Assembly (NCBI GenBank): GCA_017525225.1
Contig: JAFXTB010000010.1
Coordinates: 1-44,061, forward strand
DNA from: Kiritimatiellia bacterium
Lineage (GTDB): Bacteria > Verrucomicrobiota > Kiritimatiellia > RFP12 > UBA1067
Reading direction: 5' to 3'
DNA: 44,061 nucleotides
Shown: positions 7,260 through 15,737 of the stretch, piece by piece
Layout: every line of letters begins with the position of its first letter
How positions within the stretch are numbered: the stretch's first letter is position 1
Notes under the pieces: model-generated
The model's database searches: none
What the model was told of the DNA's origin: nothing
Seen by the model: the letters and a program-made list of their open reading frames with translations, nothing else
Translations under genes and position numbers: made by a program

Positions 7260-8918
7260 ATGGACGACAAAGTGAAACGGTATGCGAAATTCCTGCTCAT
7301 CATGGCGGGACTTGGCGGACTTCTGTATGGCGTGGACGTCGGTGTGATCGCCGCCGCGCTGCCGTACATAGAAAGGACGTCGACGTTCACCCAGGACGAG
7401 ATAGGCTGGATCGTCGGCATGGCGCTGTGGGGGTCGCTGCCGTCCTCGCTCGTCGCGGGGCTTCTCGCCGAGTGGTTCGGGCGCAAGAAGATGATCGTCG
7501 CCTCCGCGCTGCTCTTCCTCGTGTCAATCCCGGTGATCTGCGCCTCGGGTTTCTTCGAGGGCGGCAACTTCTGGATGATGGTAGGCGGGCGCGCGATGCA
7601 GGGCGCGGCTGCGGGCCTCTTCGGCGTGATCGTGCCGATGTACCTCGCGGAATGCCTTGACGCCGATTCCCGCGGCAAGGGCACCGGCATGTTCCAGCTC
7701 CTGCTCACGATCGGCCTCGTATTCGTGGCCGTTATCGGATTTGTGGTCACCTCCTTCATCGGAGACGCCAAGAAGGTCGTCGATGAAAAGGCCATTGCGA
7801 GCAACATCATCGTGTTCGAGCAGAAGGTTGCCGCCGACGGCAATCCTGTGTTCGATGCGAAAAAGAACCCGGTCTGGGTGCTTGACGAATCCGGCAAGCC
7901 GAAGCCCAAGCTGGACAAGGAAGGCAAGAAGATCGTCGACATGCAGAAGGTCACCTTCGCGATGATCAAGGGCTGGGTCGCGCCGGAGCAGGTAGTCTCC
8001 TGGGTCCACGCTTGGCAGATGATCTTCCTTTTCTCGTGTATCCCCGGGATCGTTCTTTTCTTCGGCGCATTCCGGCTGAAGGAGTCGTCCCGCTGGCTCT
8101 ACAGGAAGGGACGCAAGGACGAGGCTCTCGCCTCGCTCGCCGCCAACAACGGCGAGGAGAAGGCGAAGGAGATTCTTGCCGAGATGATCGCGGCGGACGA
8201 GGCGGCCGCGGCCGAGAAGGCGAAGAACGCGGCGGCTACGGACTCGCTGCTGCAGAAGAAGTACGTGATCCCGTTCATTCTCGCGGTGGTGATCCTCGCC
8301 TGCAACCAGACGACCGGCATCAACTCGGTGCTGAACTACACGGTTACGATCTTCCAGAAGACGGGCATGCAGGGTGCGTTCGCGAACGTCTCCGACGTCG
8401 CGATCAAGATCATGAACTGCGTTATGACAGTCGTCGCGTGCGCGCTCGTGGACAAGAAGGGCCGCAAGTTCCTGCTGAAGCTCGGTACCGCCGGCATCAT
8501 CGTGGGGTTGTGCGGCGTGGGAACGATCTTCCTCGCCATCTCGAAGACGTGGGTCGCGCCGTCGATGGTGACGGGCGTCCTGGCGACGATCTTCTTCTTC
8601 ATGTTCATCGGTTTCTACGCGGTAGGTCCGGGAGTCTGCGTATGGCTCGCGCTCACGGAGCTGATGCCCACGCGCATCCGTGCCAACGGCATGGCGATCG
8701 CGATGATCATCAACCAGGGCGTCTCGGCCGGCATCGCCACCGTCTTCCCGAAGTGGTGCGCGGCGACGAACGACAACGGCTCGGTGTTCTTCGTTCTTGC
8801 CGGCTTCACGGTCATCTACTTCGTCACGGCGGCGTTCTTCCTGCCTGAGACGAAGGGTCGCACGCTTGAAGAGGTCGAGCAGTACTTCACAACGGGGAAG
8901 ATGCCCGAGAAGAAGTGA
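7260..8918 (+). CDS. MFS sugar porter with a long loop insertion
   Basis: 552 residues; start MDDKVKRYAKFLL chosen because AAAGGAAA precedes it and the longer frame overlaps the kinase gene. Sugar porter family (TC 2.A.1.1) marks: GGLLYGVDVGVIAAALPYI in TM1, AEWFGRKK between TM2 and TM3, GRAMQGAAAGLFGVIVPMYLAE, the ESSRWL motif after TM6, NQTTGINSVLNYT in TM7, DKKGRK, and the C-terminal LPETKGRTLEEVEQYF. It should import a sugar with cations. Odd: about 70 hydrophilic residues rich in Lys and Asp (from about GDAKKVVDEKA to VTFAMIKGWV) are inserted between TM5 and TM6, predicted on the outer face. The gene sits between a kinase and CoaC, 40 bases after the kinase stop, so it may share the kinase transcript. 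The substrate cannot be told. Confidence 0.92.
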   Translation: MDDKVKRYAKFLLIMAGLGGLLYGVDVGVIAAALPYIERTSTFTQDEIGWIVGMALWGSLPSSLVAGLLAEWFGRKKMIVASALLFLVSIPVICASGFFEGGNFWMMVGGRAMQGAAAGLFGVIVPMYLAECLDADSRGKGTGMFQLLLTIGLVFVAVIGFVVTSFIGDAKKVVDEKAIASNIIVFEQKVAADGNPVFDAKKNPVWVLDESGKPKPKLDKEGKKIVDMQKVTFAMIKGWVAPEQVVSWVHAWQMIFLFSCIPGIVLFFGAFRLKESSRWLYRKGRKDEALASLAANNGEEKAKEILAEMIAADEAAAAEKAKNAAATDSLLQKKYVIPFILAVVILACNQTTGINSVLNYTVTIFQKTGMQGAFANVSDVAIKIMNCVMTVVACALVDKKGRKFLLKLGTAGIIVGLCGVGTIFLAISKTWVAPSMVTGVLATIFFFMFIGFYAVGPGVCVWLALTELMPTRIRANGMAIAMIINQGVSAGIATVFPKWCAATNDNGSVFFVLAGFTVIYFVTAAFFLPETKGRTLEEVEQYFTTGKMPEKK

Positions 8919-9466
8919 TGGCGGCGAAGGACGGAAAGCGCCGTACGGTGATGCTTGGCGTCACCGGGTCGATCGCGGCCTACAAGGCGTGCGAGCTAGT
9001 GCGCCTTTTCGTGAGGCAGGGCGACGATGTGCATGTGGCGATGACGCGCCACGCCTGCGAGTTTGTCGCCCCGCTCACGTTCCAGACGCTTTCTCGCAAC
9101 CCGGTGTCGCTCGAGATGTTCGATGCGCCGTCCGGATGGCGTCCGGAGCATGTGGGGCTTGCCGAGGCGGCCGATCTGGTGGTGGTGGCGCCGGCCACCG
9201 CGAACATCATCGCAAAGATGGCGCACGGCATCGCGGACGACCTCCTTTCCTCCATGCTTCTCGCGACCAGGGCGCCGATTCTCGTGGCGCCCGCCATGAA
9301 CGAGGGCATGTACCTGAATGCCGCCACCCAGGCCAACATCGCGGCCCTGCGCTCCCGTGGCGTGAGGTTCGTGGATCCTGCCGCCGGCGAACTTGCCTGT
9401 GGCAGCGTCGGTACGGGGCGTCTCGCCCCGGTCGAAGACATCCTCGCCGCGGCGAACGCCCTCTAG
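8918..9466 (+). CDS. coaC: Phosphopantothenoylcysteine decarboxylase (CoaC-type flavoprotein)
   Basis: 182 residues from ATG 8918, which shares one base with the TGA of the sugar porter; a GTG at 8915 is an alternative. It decarboxylates 4'-phospho-N-pantothenoylcysteine to 4'-phosphopantetheine with FMN in coenzyme A synthesis. Family motifs in order: GVTGSIAAYKACELVR (FMN site), ADLVVVAPATANIIAKMAHGIADDLLS, PAMNEGMY (the conserved PAMN Asn), and ACGSVGTGRL, the substrate-clamp region. The length equals the stand-alone CoaC domain; the CoaB synthetase half that is usually fused is missing, and no CoaB gene is visible in the window. It is followed after 3 bases by an ATP-grasp ligase, suggesting tight translational coupling. 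Confidence 0.88.
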   Translation: MAAKDGKRRTVMLGVTGSIAAYKACELVRLFVRQGDDVHVAMTRHACEFVAPLTFQTLSRNPVSLEMFDAPSGWRPEHVGLAEAADLVVVAPATANIIAKMAHGIADDLLSSMLLATRAPILVAPAMNEGMYLNAATQANIAALRSRGVRFVDPAAGELACGSVGTGRLAPVEDILAAANAL

Positions 9467-9469
9467 GCC

Positions 9470-10288
9470 ATGCAGGGCTGGCTCGTCTATTCACCCGAAG
9501 GCTACGCCCGCAATCGCTGGTTCGCCGACCGCATCCTGGATATGGCGGCCGGATCGGGCGCGCCGCTCGAGCTGCGGATCGTGCCGGCTGACGGACTGCC
9601 GCCACTCGACCGCCCGCCGGACTTCGTTGTCATGCGCGCGATCCGTCCAGAGCTTTCCGCCGCCCTGGAGGCCCGTGGCGTCCGCGTCTTCAACAATGCC
9701 GTTACATCGCGTATCGCCAACGACAAATGGGAGACATTCCGCCTTGCCCGCGAGATGGGGGTGCCCGTCATGCCCACGGCGCGGTTCTTGTGGCCGGACC
9801 GCCCGCCGCTCGCGTTTCCGTATGTCTTGAAGTCACTCGACGGCCATGGCGGTGGCGAGGTGTTCCTCGTACGCGACGAGGACGGTCTCGCCGAAGCGGT
9901 GGCCAGTGTAGGCAAGCGCGACTTCATCGCCCAGCCGCTTTGCGACGAGCCGGGGGTGGACGTCCGCGTGTACGTGCTGGATGGCAGGGTGCTTGCGGCG
10001 GTCCGGCGGCGGTCCCGCGCCGACTTCCGCAGCAACTTTTCGCTTGGCGGCTCTGCGGAGGTGGTAGATGTCGACACCTGGCAGCTTGACGCGGTGCAGC
10101 GTCTCCATGGACGGCTGGAGTTCTTCTTCGCAGGCGTGGATTTCATCCGCCATGGCGGCAGATGGACGCTGAACGAGATCGAAGATGTCGTCGGCACGAG
10201 GATGCTGTACGCCGCCGCCGGGATCGACGCCGCCAGCGCCTTCGTCTCCGCACTCGGCAACAATCTCCCATTCGCACCTGTTTTATGA
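9470..10288 (+). CDS. ATP-grasp (RimK-like) ligase
   Basis: 272 residues. ATP-grasp features: FNNAVTSRIANDKWETFRLAREMGVPVMPT (lid and nucleotide entry), FPYVLKSLDGHGGGEVFLV (Lys and glycine-rich loop), FIAQPLCDEPGVDVRVYVLDGRVLAAVRR, and metal ligands in the C-terminal TLNEIEDVVGTRML. Such enzymes form an acyl phosphate and then join an amine or thiol nucleophile, as in RimK (glutamate ligation). The specific substrate is unknown. The start lies 3 bases after coaC and the region has little ribosome-binding sequence, so it is probably translated by coupling. The pairing with a lone CoaC is notable, but a role in CoA synthesis is only a guess, since known CoaB enzymes are not ATP-grasp proteins. 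Confidence 0.82.
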   Translation: MQGWLVYSPEGYARNRWFADRILDMAAGSGAPLELRIVPADGLPPLDRPPDFVVMRAIRPELSAALEARGVRVFNNAVTSRIANDKWETFRLAREMGVPVMPTARFLWPDRPPLAFPYVLKSLDGHGGGEVFLVRDEDGLAEAVASVGKRDFIAQPLCDEPGVDVRVYVLDGRVLAAVRRRSRADFRSNFSLGGSAEVVDVDTWQLDAVQRLHGRLEFFFAGVDFIRHGGRWTLNEIEDVVGTRMLYAAAGIDAASAFVSALGNNLPFAPVL

Positions 10289-10294
10289 TATAAT
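10286..10294 (+). promoter_or_regulatory. Extended -10 promoter of gnd
   Basis: TGA-TATAAT at 10286-10294; the TGA is also the stop codon of the ATP-grasp gene. There is no good -35 box, as is common for extended -10 promoters. The predicted leader is about 45 bases and holds AAAGGG before the gnd ATG. Confidence 0.6.
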
Positions 10295-10343
10295 GGGCGG
10301 CACGGATTTTTCCAACATCGAAACCTGAAAGGGCAAAAGAACA

Positions 10344-11795
10344 ATGAAGAAAGCAGACATCGGCCTTGTGGGACTCGCCGTCATGGGCGAGAACCTGATC
10401 ATGAACATGGAGTCCAAGGGCTTCACCGTGGCGGCGTACAACCGCACCGTCGAGAAGGTGGACGCCTTCACCTCGGGCCGCGCCAAGGGCAAGAACATAA
10501 TCGGCTGCCATTCGCTCGAGGAGCTGGCCGCCAACCTCGAGAAGCCGCGCAAGGTGTTCCTCATGGTCAAGGCCGGCGCCGCCGTGGACGCCATGATCGA
10601 GAATCTGCTCAAGGTCCTGGAGCCTGGCGACATCATCATCGATGGCGGCAACTCCCACTTCCCCGACACGATCCGCCGTACGCAGCTCGTAGAGTCCAAG
10701 GGCCTTCTGTACGTGGGCACGGGCGTGTCGGGCGGCGAAGAGGGCGCGCTCAAGGGGCCTTCCATGATGCCTGGCGGTTCGCCCGCCGCCTGGCCGTTCG
10801 TGAAGCCGATCTTCCAGGGCATCTGCGCCAAGGTCGAGGACGGTTCGCCATGCTGCGACTGGGTTGGCGAGAACGGCGCCGGCCACTTCGTGAAGATGGT
10901 CCATAACGGCATCGAGTACGGTGACATGCAGCTCATCTGCGAATGCTACCAGCTGATGCGCGACTACGTGGGCATGACCGACGACGAGATGCACGAGGTG
11001 TTCAAGGCATGGAACACGACCGAGCTCGACAGCTACCTCATCGAGATCACCCGCGACATCCTGGCCTACAAGGACAAGGACGGCTCTCCGCTCGTGGAGA
11101 ACATCCTCGACACCGCCGGGCAGAAGGGCACCGGCAAGTGGACCGGTATCGCCGCGCTTGACGAAGGCGTGCCGCTCACCCTCATCGGCGAGGCCGTGTT
11201 CGCCCGCTGCCTCTCTGCAATGAAGGCCGAGCGTGTTGAGGCCGCCAAGGTATTCAACCGCCCGAAGCCGGAGTTCAAGGGCGACAAGGCCGCTTTCGTG
11301 GAGTCACTCCGCCAGGCGCTGTTCGCCTCCAAGATCATCTCGTACGCGCAGGGCTACACCCTCATGCGCACGGCGGCGAAGACGTACAACTGGAACCTCA
11401 ACTACGGCGGCATCGCGCTCATGTGGCGCGGCGGGTGCATCATCCGCAGCGTGTTCCTCGGCAAGATCAAGGAGGCCTACGACCGCAACCCGGCTCTCAC
11501 CAACCTGCTGCTCGACCCCTATTTCAAGGAGACGGTGGAGAAGCTCGTCCCGGCATGGCGTCAGGTTGCCGCCGCCGCCGTCACCAGCGGCATCCCCGCA
11601 CCGGCGATGACCTCGGCCCTCGCGTACTTCGACGGCTACACCACGGCGCGCCTCCCCGCGAACCTGCTGCAGGCCCAGCGCGACTACTTCGGCGCCCACA
11701 CCTACGAGCGCCTCGATTCGCCGCGCGGCCAGTTCTTCCATACGAACTGGACCGGCCACGGCGGCAGCACGTCCGCCGCGACATACAACGCATGA
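10344..11795 (+). CDS. gnd: 6-phosphogluconate dehydrogenase (decarboxylating)
   Basis: 483 residues, full length for the long (NADP-type) family. It oxidises and decarboxylates 6-phosphogluconate to ribulose 5-phosphate in the cytoplasmic pentose phosphate pathway. Motifs: N-terminal Rossmann GLAVMGENLIMNM, AYNRTVEKVD, VKAGAAVDAMI, IDGGNSHFPDTIRR, GVSGGEEGALKGPSMMPGG, catalytic Lys in KMVHNGIEYGDMQLICE, GTGKWTGIAALDEGVPLTLI, and the C-terminal GQFFHTNWTGHGG that reaches into the partner subunit. Nothing appears to be missing. It has its own promoter and its stop overlaps the start of the next gene (ATGA), so the two are coupled. Confidence 0.97.
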   Translation: MKKADIGLVGLAVMGENLIMNMESKGFTVAAYNRTVEKVDAFTSGRAKGKNIIGCHSLEELAANLEKPRKVFLMVKAGAAVDAMIENLLKVLEPGDIIIDGGNSHFPDTIRRTQLVESKGLLYVGTGVSGGEEGALKGPSMMPGGSPAAWPFVKPIFQGICAKVEDGSPCCDWVGENGAGHFVKMVHNGIEYGDMQLICECYQLMRDYVGMTDDEMHEVFKAWNTTELDSYLIEITRDILAYKDKDGSPLVENILDTAGQKGTGKWTGIAALDEGVPLTLIGEAVFARCLSAMKAERVEAAKVFNRPKPEFKGDKAAFVESLRQALFASKIISYAQGYTLMRTAAKTYNWNLNYGGIALMWRGGCIIRSVFLGKIKEAYDRNPALTNLLLDPYFKETVEKLVPAWRQVAAAAVTSGIPAPAMTSALAYFDGYTTARLPANLLQAQRDYFGAHTYERLDSPRGQFFHTNWTGHGGSTSAATYNA

Positions 11796-12637
11796 GCGAA
11801 ATCCGCATCATAGCGCTCGATCTCGACGGCACGCTCCTTGATTCGCAGAAGCGGCTTTCGGCGGCGAACCGCGCCGCCCTGGCCGCCGCTGCGGACCATG
11901 GGGCGCTGATAGTGCCCACGACGGGCCGTTTCTTCGGCATGATGCCGGAGTGCATCCGCGAGCTGCCGTTCGTGCGCTACGCCATCACTGTAAACGGGGC
12001 GCAGGTGTACGACCGCGTTGAAGGTCGGGCGCTCGTGCGCGAGGAGATTCCGCTCGCCGCCGCACTCGATGTGATGCGCTTCCTCGACCGCTACGATGTC
12101 ATCTACGACTGCTACCGCAACGACTGGGGCTGGATGTCCGAGTCTTTCAAGGAGAAGGCGGCCGGATACGCGACCGACGAGCACTATCTCAGGATGATCC
12201 GCGACTTCAGGCGTGGCGTTCCAGAGCTCAAGGCCCATCTTGAGGCGACAGCCTCGGAAGGGGACGTGCAGAAGGTCATGCTCTTCACACGCCTCGATGG
12301 CGCGCGCGATGCCGCCCAGGCCATCGCCGCCGAGGCGCGTGGGGCGTTTCCGGAGATCAAGGTGACATCCTCTACATGGAACAACCTGGAGTTCAACGCC
12401 ATGTCAGCGCACAAGGGCCAGGCGCTTCGGAGGTTCGCCGAGACGATGGGCCTCGGGCTTTCCAACTGCATGGCGTTCGGCGACGGCGGCAACGACCTCA
12501 CCATGATCGAGGCGGCCGGCGTGGGCGTTGCGATGTCGAACGCCTGCGAAGCAGTGCGGAATGCCGCCTCGTACATCACATGCTCCAACGACGAGGACGG
12601 CGTGGCGGCCGCCTTGCGGCATTTCGGGCTGGTCTAG
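11792..12637 (+). CDS. Cof-type HAD-IIB phosphatase
   Basis: 281 residues, starting at the ATG of an ATGA overlap with gnd. HAD motif I is ALDLDGTLLD at residues 8-17 (nucleophile and acid/base Asp), motif II is the Thr of PTTGR, motif III the Lys of SAHKGQALRRF, and motif IV is FGDGGNDLTMIEAAGVGVAMSNA. A C2B-type cap fills the region between motifs II and III. Members hydrolyse sugar phosphates, nucleotides or cofactors such as FMN and pyridoxal phosphate; a sugar phosphate related to the pentose phosphate pathway is plausible because of coupling to gnd, but this is inference. Confidence 0.92.
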   Translation: MSEIRIIALDLDGTLLDSQKRLSAANRAALAAAADHGALIVPTTGRFFGMMPECIRELPFVRYAITVNGAQVYDRVEGRALVREEIPLAAALDVMRFLDRYDVIYDCYRNDWGWMSESFKEKAAGYATDEHYLRMIRDFRRGVPELKAHLEATASEGDVQKVMLFTRLDGARDAAQAIAAEARGAFPEIKVTSSTWNNLEFNAMSAHKGQALRRFAETMGLGLSNCMAFGDGGNDLTMIEAAGVGVAMSNACEAVRNAASYITCSNDEDGVAAALRHFGLV

Positions 12638-12639
12638 CG

Positions 12640-13428
12640 ATGGCGGGCGGCGAGGCGATACATGCAGGACGCGTGGATGGGCGCACGGCCTGGTGCGTGC
12701 GCGCGGCATTCGGTTGCTGCATGGCGTTCGTCTTCCTGGTGACAAGCCTCGGCGTGTTTCCCGATTCACGGACGCTGTACAGGGCGATGCTCAACAACAT
12801 GGCGCTTGCCTATCTGCCCGTGGAGCTGTCGCTCCACATCTCACGCCGATGGCCGGCGCCCTTGTTCTGGGCGATCTTCTCGCTGTGGGCCATCTTCTAT
12901 CCCAACGCGCCGTACGTCCTCACGGACTACTTCCATCTGGCCTACGTCGATCCGTACGTCGTGCTGGAGAGCGGCAGGCGGTCGAGCGTGCTGCGTCCGG
13001 ACCTGCGGCTGTGGATGACCTTCACGGTGCTGTCGGTCAGCGCGCTCGTCAGCGCGCTCTTCGGCACATGGAGCCTCGATCGCGTCGTGGGCGTACTGCA
13101 GTCGCGCATCGGCCGCACCGGATTCTGGTGGCGCTTCGTCATTGTGGCTGCGCTCGCCGCGCTTTCATCCACCGGCATCTACCTTGGGCGCTTCCCGCGC
13201 CTCCATTCCGTGGATCTGCTTCTGCATCCCCGCCATGCGCTGGGCCAGATGGCGGGCGCATGCAGCCTGAACCAGGTGGAGTTCGTCGTCCTGCTGACGA
13301 TCGTGCAGATGGTAATATGGTGCTGGATGCAGTTTACGCGCATCGCATCCGCGGACCATCCTGCCGCCACGCCGACTTATGAAAGCGAAAATGAACCTGA
13401 AGCGGATGGAACCATCCGCAAGACATAG
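12640..13428 (+). CDS. DUF1361 integral membrane protein
   Basis: 262 residues; ATG 2 bases after the HAD stop. About six to seven hydrophobic segments: FGCCMAFVFLVTSLG, MLNNMALAYLPVELSL, FWAIFSLWAIFYPNAPYVLTDYFHL, LWMTFTVLSVSALVSALFG, WRFVIVAALAALSSTGIYLGRFPRLHS, and VEFVVLLTIVQMVIWCW. The pattern N.AL.YLP, W..FYPNAPY.LTD..HL and G.YLGRF.R is that of the DUF1361 family, whose function is unknown. The last 50 bases may overlap the next gene. Confidence 0.85.
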   Translation: MAGGEAIHAGRVDGRTAWCVRAAFGCCMAFVFLVTSLGVFPDSRTLYRAMLNNMALAYLPVELSLHISRRWPAPLFWAIFSLWAIFYPNAPYVLTDYFHLAYVDPYVVLESGRRSSVLRPDLRLWMTFTVLSVSALVSALFGTWSLDRVVGVLQSRIGRTGFWWRFVIVAALAALSSTGIYLGRFPRLHSVDLLLHPRHALGQMAGACSLNQVEFVVLLTIVQMVIWCWMQFTRIASADHPAATPTYESENEPEADGTIRKT

Positions 13429-15718
13429 CCAGTCGCGGGGCATCGCGTTCGCCGCGATTCTCGGCGCTCTTGCCTGCGCCGCCGCGGATGGAGGCGAAAT
13501 GGCGATAGCGGAGCGCGGCGGCCGCGGCTTCGCGATCGGGATCCCCGCCAGCCCCACGCCCGCCCAGAGAACCGCAGCCGAGGAGCTTCGCCACTACCTC
13601 GGCAGGGTGACGGGCTGCGACCTCGCGATCCTCGAGGGGACCAGTCCAGAGAAGGGGATACTCCTCTCGTCCGGCGACGGGACGCTTGGTGCCGACGGCT
13701 ACCGCCTCGTGGCGCGGCCGCCGATTCTTGAGATCCAGGCCGACGGAATCCACGGACATCTCTTCGGGGTGTACGGCCTGCTCGAGGACCATGCGGGCGT
13801 GGACTGGTTCGCGAGCGACTTCACGAACATACCCGTCCGCGCCTCGGTGTCGGTGCCGGCCGGTCTCGACCGCATGGAACGCCCGGCGTTCGAGCTGCGC
13901 GACATGGGCGAGTACGATGTTACGCGCCATGTGGAGTTCGCGGCGCACCTGAGGCTCCACGGCCGCCATTTCACGTTCCCGAAAAGCCTTGGCGGCGATT
14001 CCTTCCGCATGGATGGCGTGCTTGTGAACTCCCACACCTTCGAGCGCATCATCCCGCCGGGGAAGTATTTCAAGGACCATCCCGAGTGGTTCAGCATGGT
14101 GAATGGCAAGCGGATCGACATCTCCACCCAGCTCTGCCTCACGAATCCCGAGATGACCGCGAAGGCGATGAAGTTCGTGCTTGCGCGGATCAAGGCCAAT
14201 CCGCGCGTCAAGTACTTCGGCGTATCGCAGAACGACTGCTTCAACAGGTGCGAATGCCCCAGCTGCAAGGCCCTTGAGGAAGCCGAGGGGTCGCCAGCCG
14301 GCCCTGTGATCGCGTTCGTGAACAAGATAGCGGAGGCGGTGGAGAAGGTGGATCCCACCATAACCATCACCACGCTCGCGTACCAGTGGAGCCGTAAGCC
14401 GCCGAAGACCATTCGCCCGAGGCCCAACATGGTGATAGTGCTCTGCGACATAGAATGCGACATGTCGCGTCCGCTCGCTACAAGCCGTTCGAAGACGAAC
14501 ATCGCCTTCATGGAGGATCTGCGCGGATGGGGCCGGCTCACGAAGCGCATATACCTCTGGGACTATTTCGTGAACTACCGCCTCTTCCCGTTCGCATTCA
14601 CCGATATCGACGCTGTCGCCGCCAACCTGCGGATGTTCCGCGAGAACGGCGTCACGCAGGTCTATGAGGAGGGTGACAACAGGGGTCCGCATTCGGACTC
14701 CGCCCAGCTCAAGGCCTGGCTTTTCGCGCATCTGCTGTGGAATCCCGGGGCGGACGTGGAGGCGCTCATCGAGCGGTTCATCTCCGGATACTACGGCAAG
14801 GGGGCGCCGTTCGTGCGCGAATACTACCGCACATACAGGAAGGCGGTGGAGCTCCGCGACGAACGGACGCATCCGATGCGCTGCTTCGAGGACATCCGCA
14901 CCGCCCCCACGCCCATGTCCTTCTACGATCGCGGTTCGGAGCTCTGGACGAAGGCACTGGAGGCCGTGGCGGACGATCCAGCCCGCGCCCGCGCCTGCCG
15001 ATGGGGGCGTTTCTCCTGCGATGCTTCGCGAGTCATCCTCCATTCCCTCCGTCCAGAAGGCGTACGGATCGTGCTCACGCGTCACCCCGAGACGCTTGGC
15101 GGTCCGGATGCCGAGATCGTGCGCTCCGCCGCTCGCCGTTGCCTGCCAATGCTGGACGAGAATCCAAAAGTGCTGCTTTCGAATTCCGTGAATGCTTCGC
15201 TGAGGTACGAGGAGACGATCCGCCAGTTCGCCACGCGCACATGGCCGCCCGCCGACGCCATGTGCGCTGTTCTAGACGTTAGATCGATCAAGGTCGCATC
15301 ATCCAAGGAGCGCTACACGATCGTGGAGACGCCGGAGACGGCCTCGGGCAAGGCTGTCTCCATAAACACGAAACGCGACTGCTCCGGAATACAGTTCGAC
15401 TTCCGCGATGCCTTCGTAGACCCCGACACGCCGTTGTCTCTGCGCGTGCGCCTGAAGATAGTGCCGCTTCAGGGCGGCAGGCCGGACCGCAAGGTGTTCA
15501 TCGCGCGGGTCGACTCGCCGGGCGTCTCCAGGAAGGCCTCGTCCTTCTCGATAGAGGCCAAGGACGCCGTCCCCGGCGTCTGGAAGTGGTATGACCTCGG
15601 GATGGTGCCGTTCGTGGACGGCAAGAGCCGGTTCTGGTGCGGTCTTTCCGGAACCGCCGACGACCCGGTGGCGCAGGAAGTGCAGTTCGACTCCCTTGAA
15701 CTGCGCCTCGCACCCTAG
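13379..15718 (+). CDS. Exported DUF4838 protein (alpha-glucuronidase-like fold, putative glycosidase)
   Basis: 779 residues from the first ATG; ATGs at 13391 and 13406 are equally possible and would shorten the overlap with the DUF1361 gene. A Sec signal peptide follows (GIAFAAILGALACAAADGG). Residues ~40-160 resemble the GH67-type N-terminal domain (PAQRTAAEELRHYLGRVTG ... IHGHLFGVYGLLEDHAGVDWFASD). The DUF4838 core follows with HPEWFSMVNGKR, QLCLTNPEM, YFGVSQNDCFNRCECPSCK, IYLWDYFVNY and YEEGDNRGPHSDSAQLKAWLFAHLLWNP. CECPSC is a CxCxxC motif seen also in two other exported or cytosolic proteins of the window. The C-terminal ~150 residues look like a beta-sandwich. Activity has to my knowledge not been assigned for this family; glycoside cleavage is inferred from the fold. 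Confidence 0.85.
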   Translation: MKAKMNLKRMEPSARHSQSRGIAFAAILGALACAAADGGEMAIAERGGRGFAIGIPASPTPAQRTAAEELRHYLGRVTGCDLAILEGTSPEKGILLSSGDGTLGADGYRLVARPPILEIQADGIHGHLFGVYGLLEDHAGVDWFASDFTNIPVRASVSVPAGLDRMERPAFELRDMGEYDVTRHVEFAAHLRLHGRHFTFPKSLGGDSFRMDGVLVNSHTFERIIPPGKYFKDHPEWFSMVNGKRIDISTQLCLTNPEMTAKAMKFVLARIKANPRVKYFGVSQNDCFNRCECPSCKALEEAEGSPAGPVIAFVNKIAEAVEKVDPTITITTLAYQWSRKPPKTIRPRPNMVIVLCDIECDMSRPLATSRSKTNIAFMEDLRGWGRLTKRIYLWDYFVNYRLFPFAFTDIDAVAANLRMFRENGVTQVYEEGDNRGPHSDSAQLKAWLFAHLLWNPGADVEALIERFISGYYGKGAPFVREYYRTYRKAVELRDERTHPMRCFEDIRTAPTPMSFYDRGSELWTKALEAVADDPARARACRWGRFSCDASRVILHSLRPEGVRIVLTRHPETLGGPDAEIVRSAARRCLPMLDENPKVLLSNSVNASLRYEETIRQFATRTWPPADAMCAVLDVRSIKVASSKERYTIVETPETASGKAVSINTKRDCSGIQFDFRDAFVDPDTPLSLRVRLKIVPLQGGRPDRKVFIARVDSPGVSRKASSFSIEAKDAVPGVWKWYDLGMVPFVDGKSRFWCGLSGTADDPVAQEVQFDSLELRLAP

Positions 15719-15737
15719 CGGGACGACGTGAAAGCAC

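Noticed and set aside
5840-7969. 709-codon open frame on the minus strand opposite the kinase and sugar porter
   Set aside because: It is a shadow caused by the repetitive Lys/Ala/Asp codons and high GC at third positions; the plus strand has complete domain motifs throughout.
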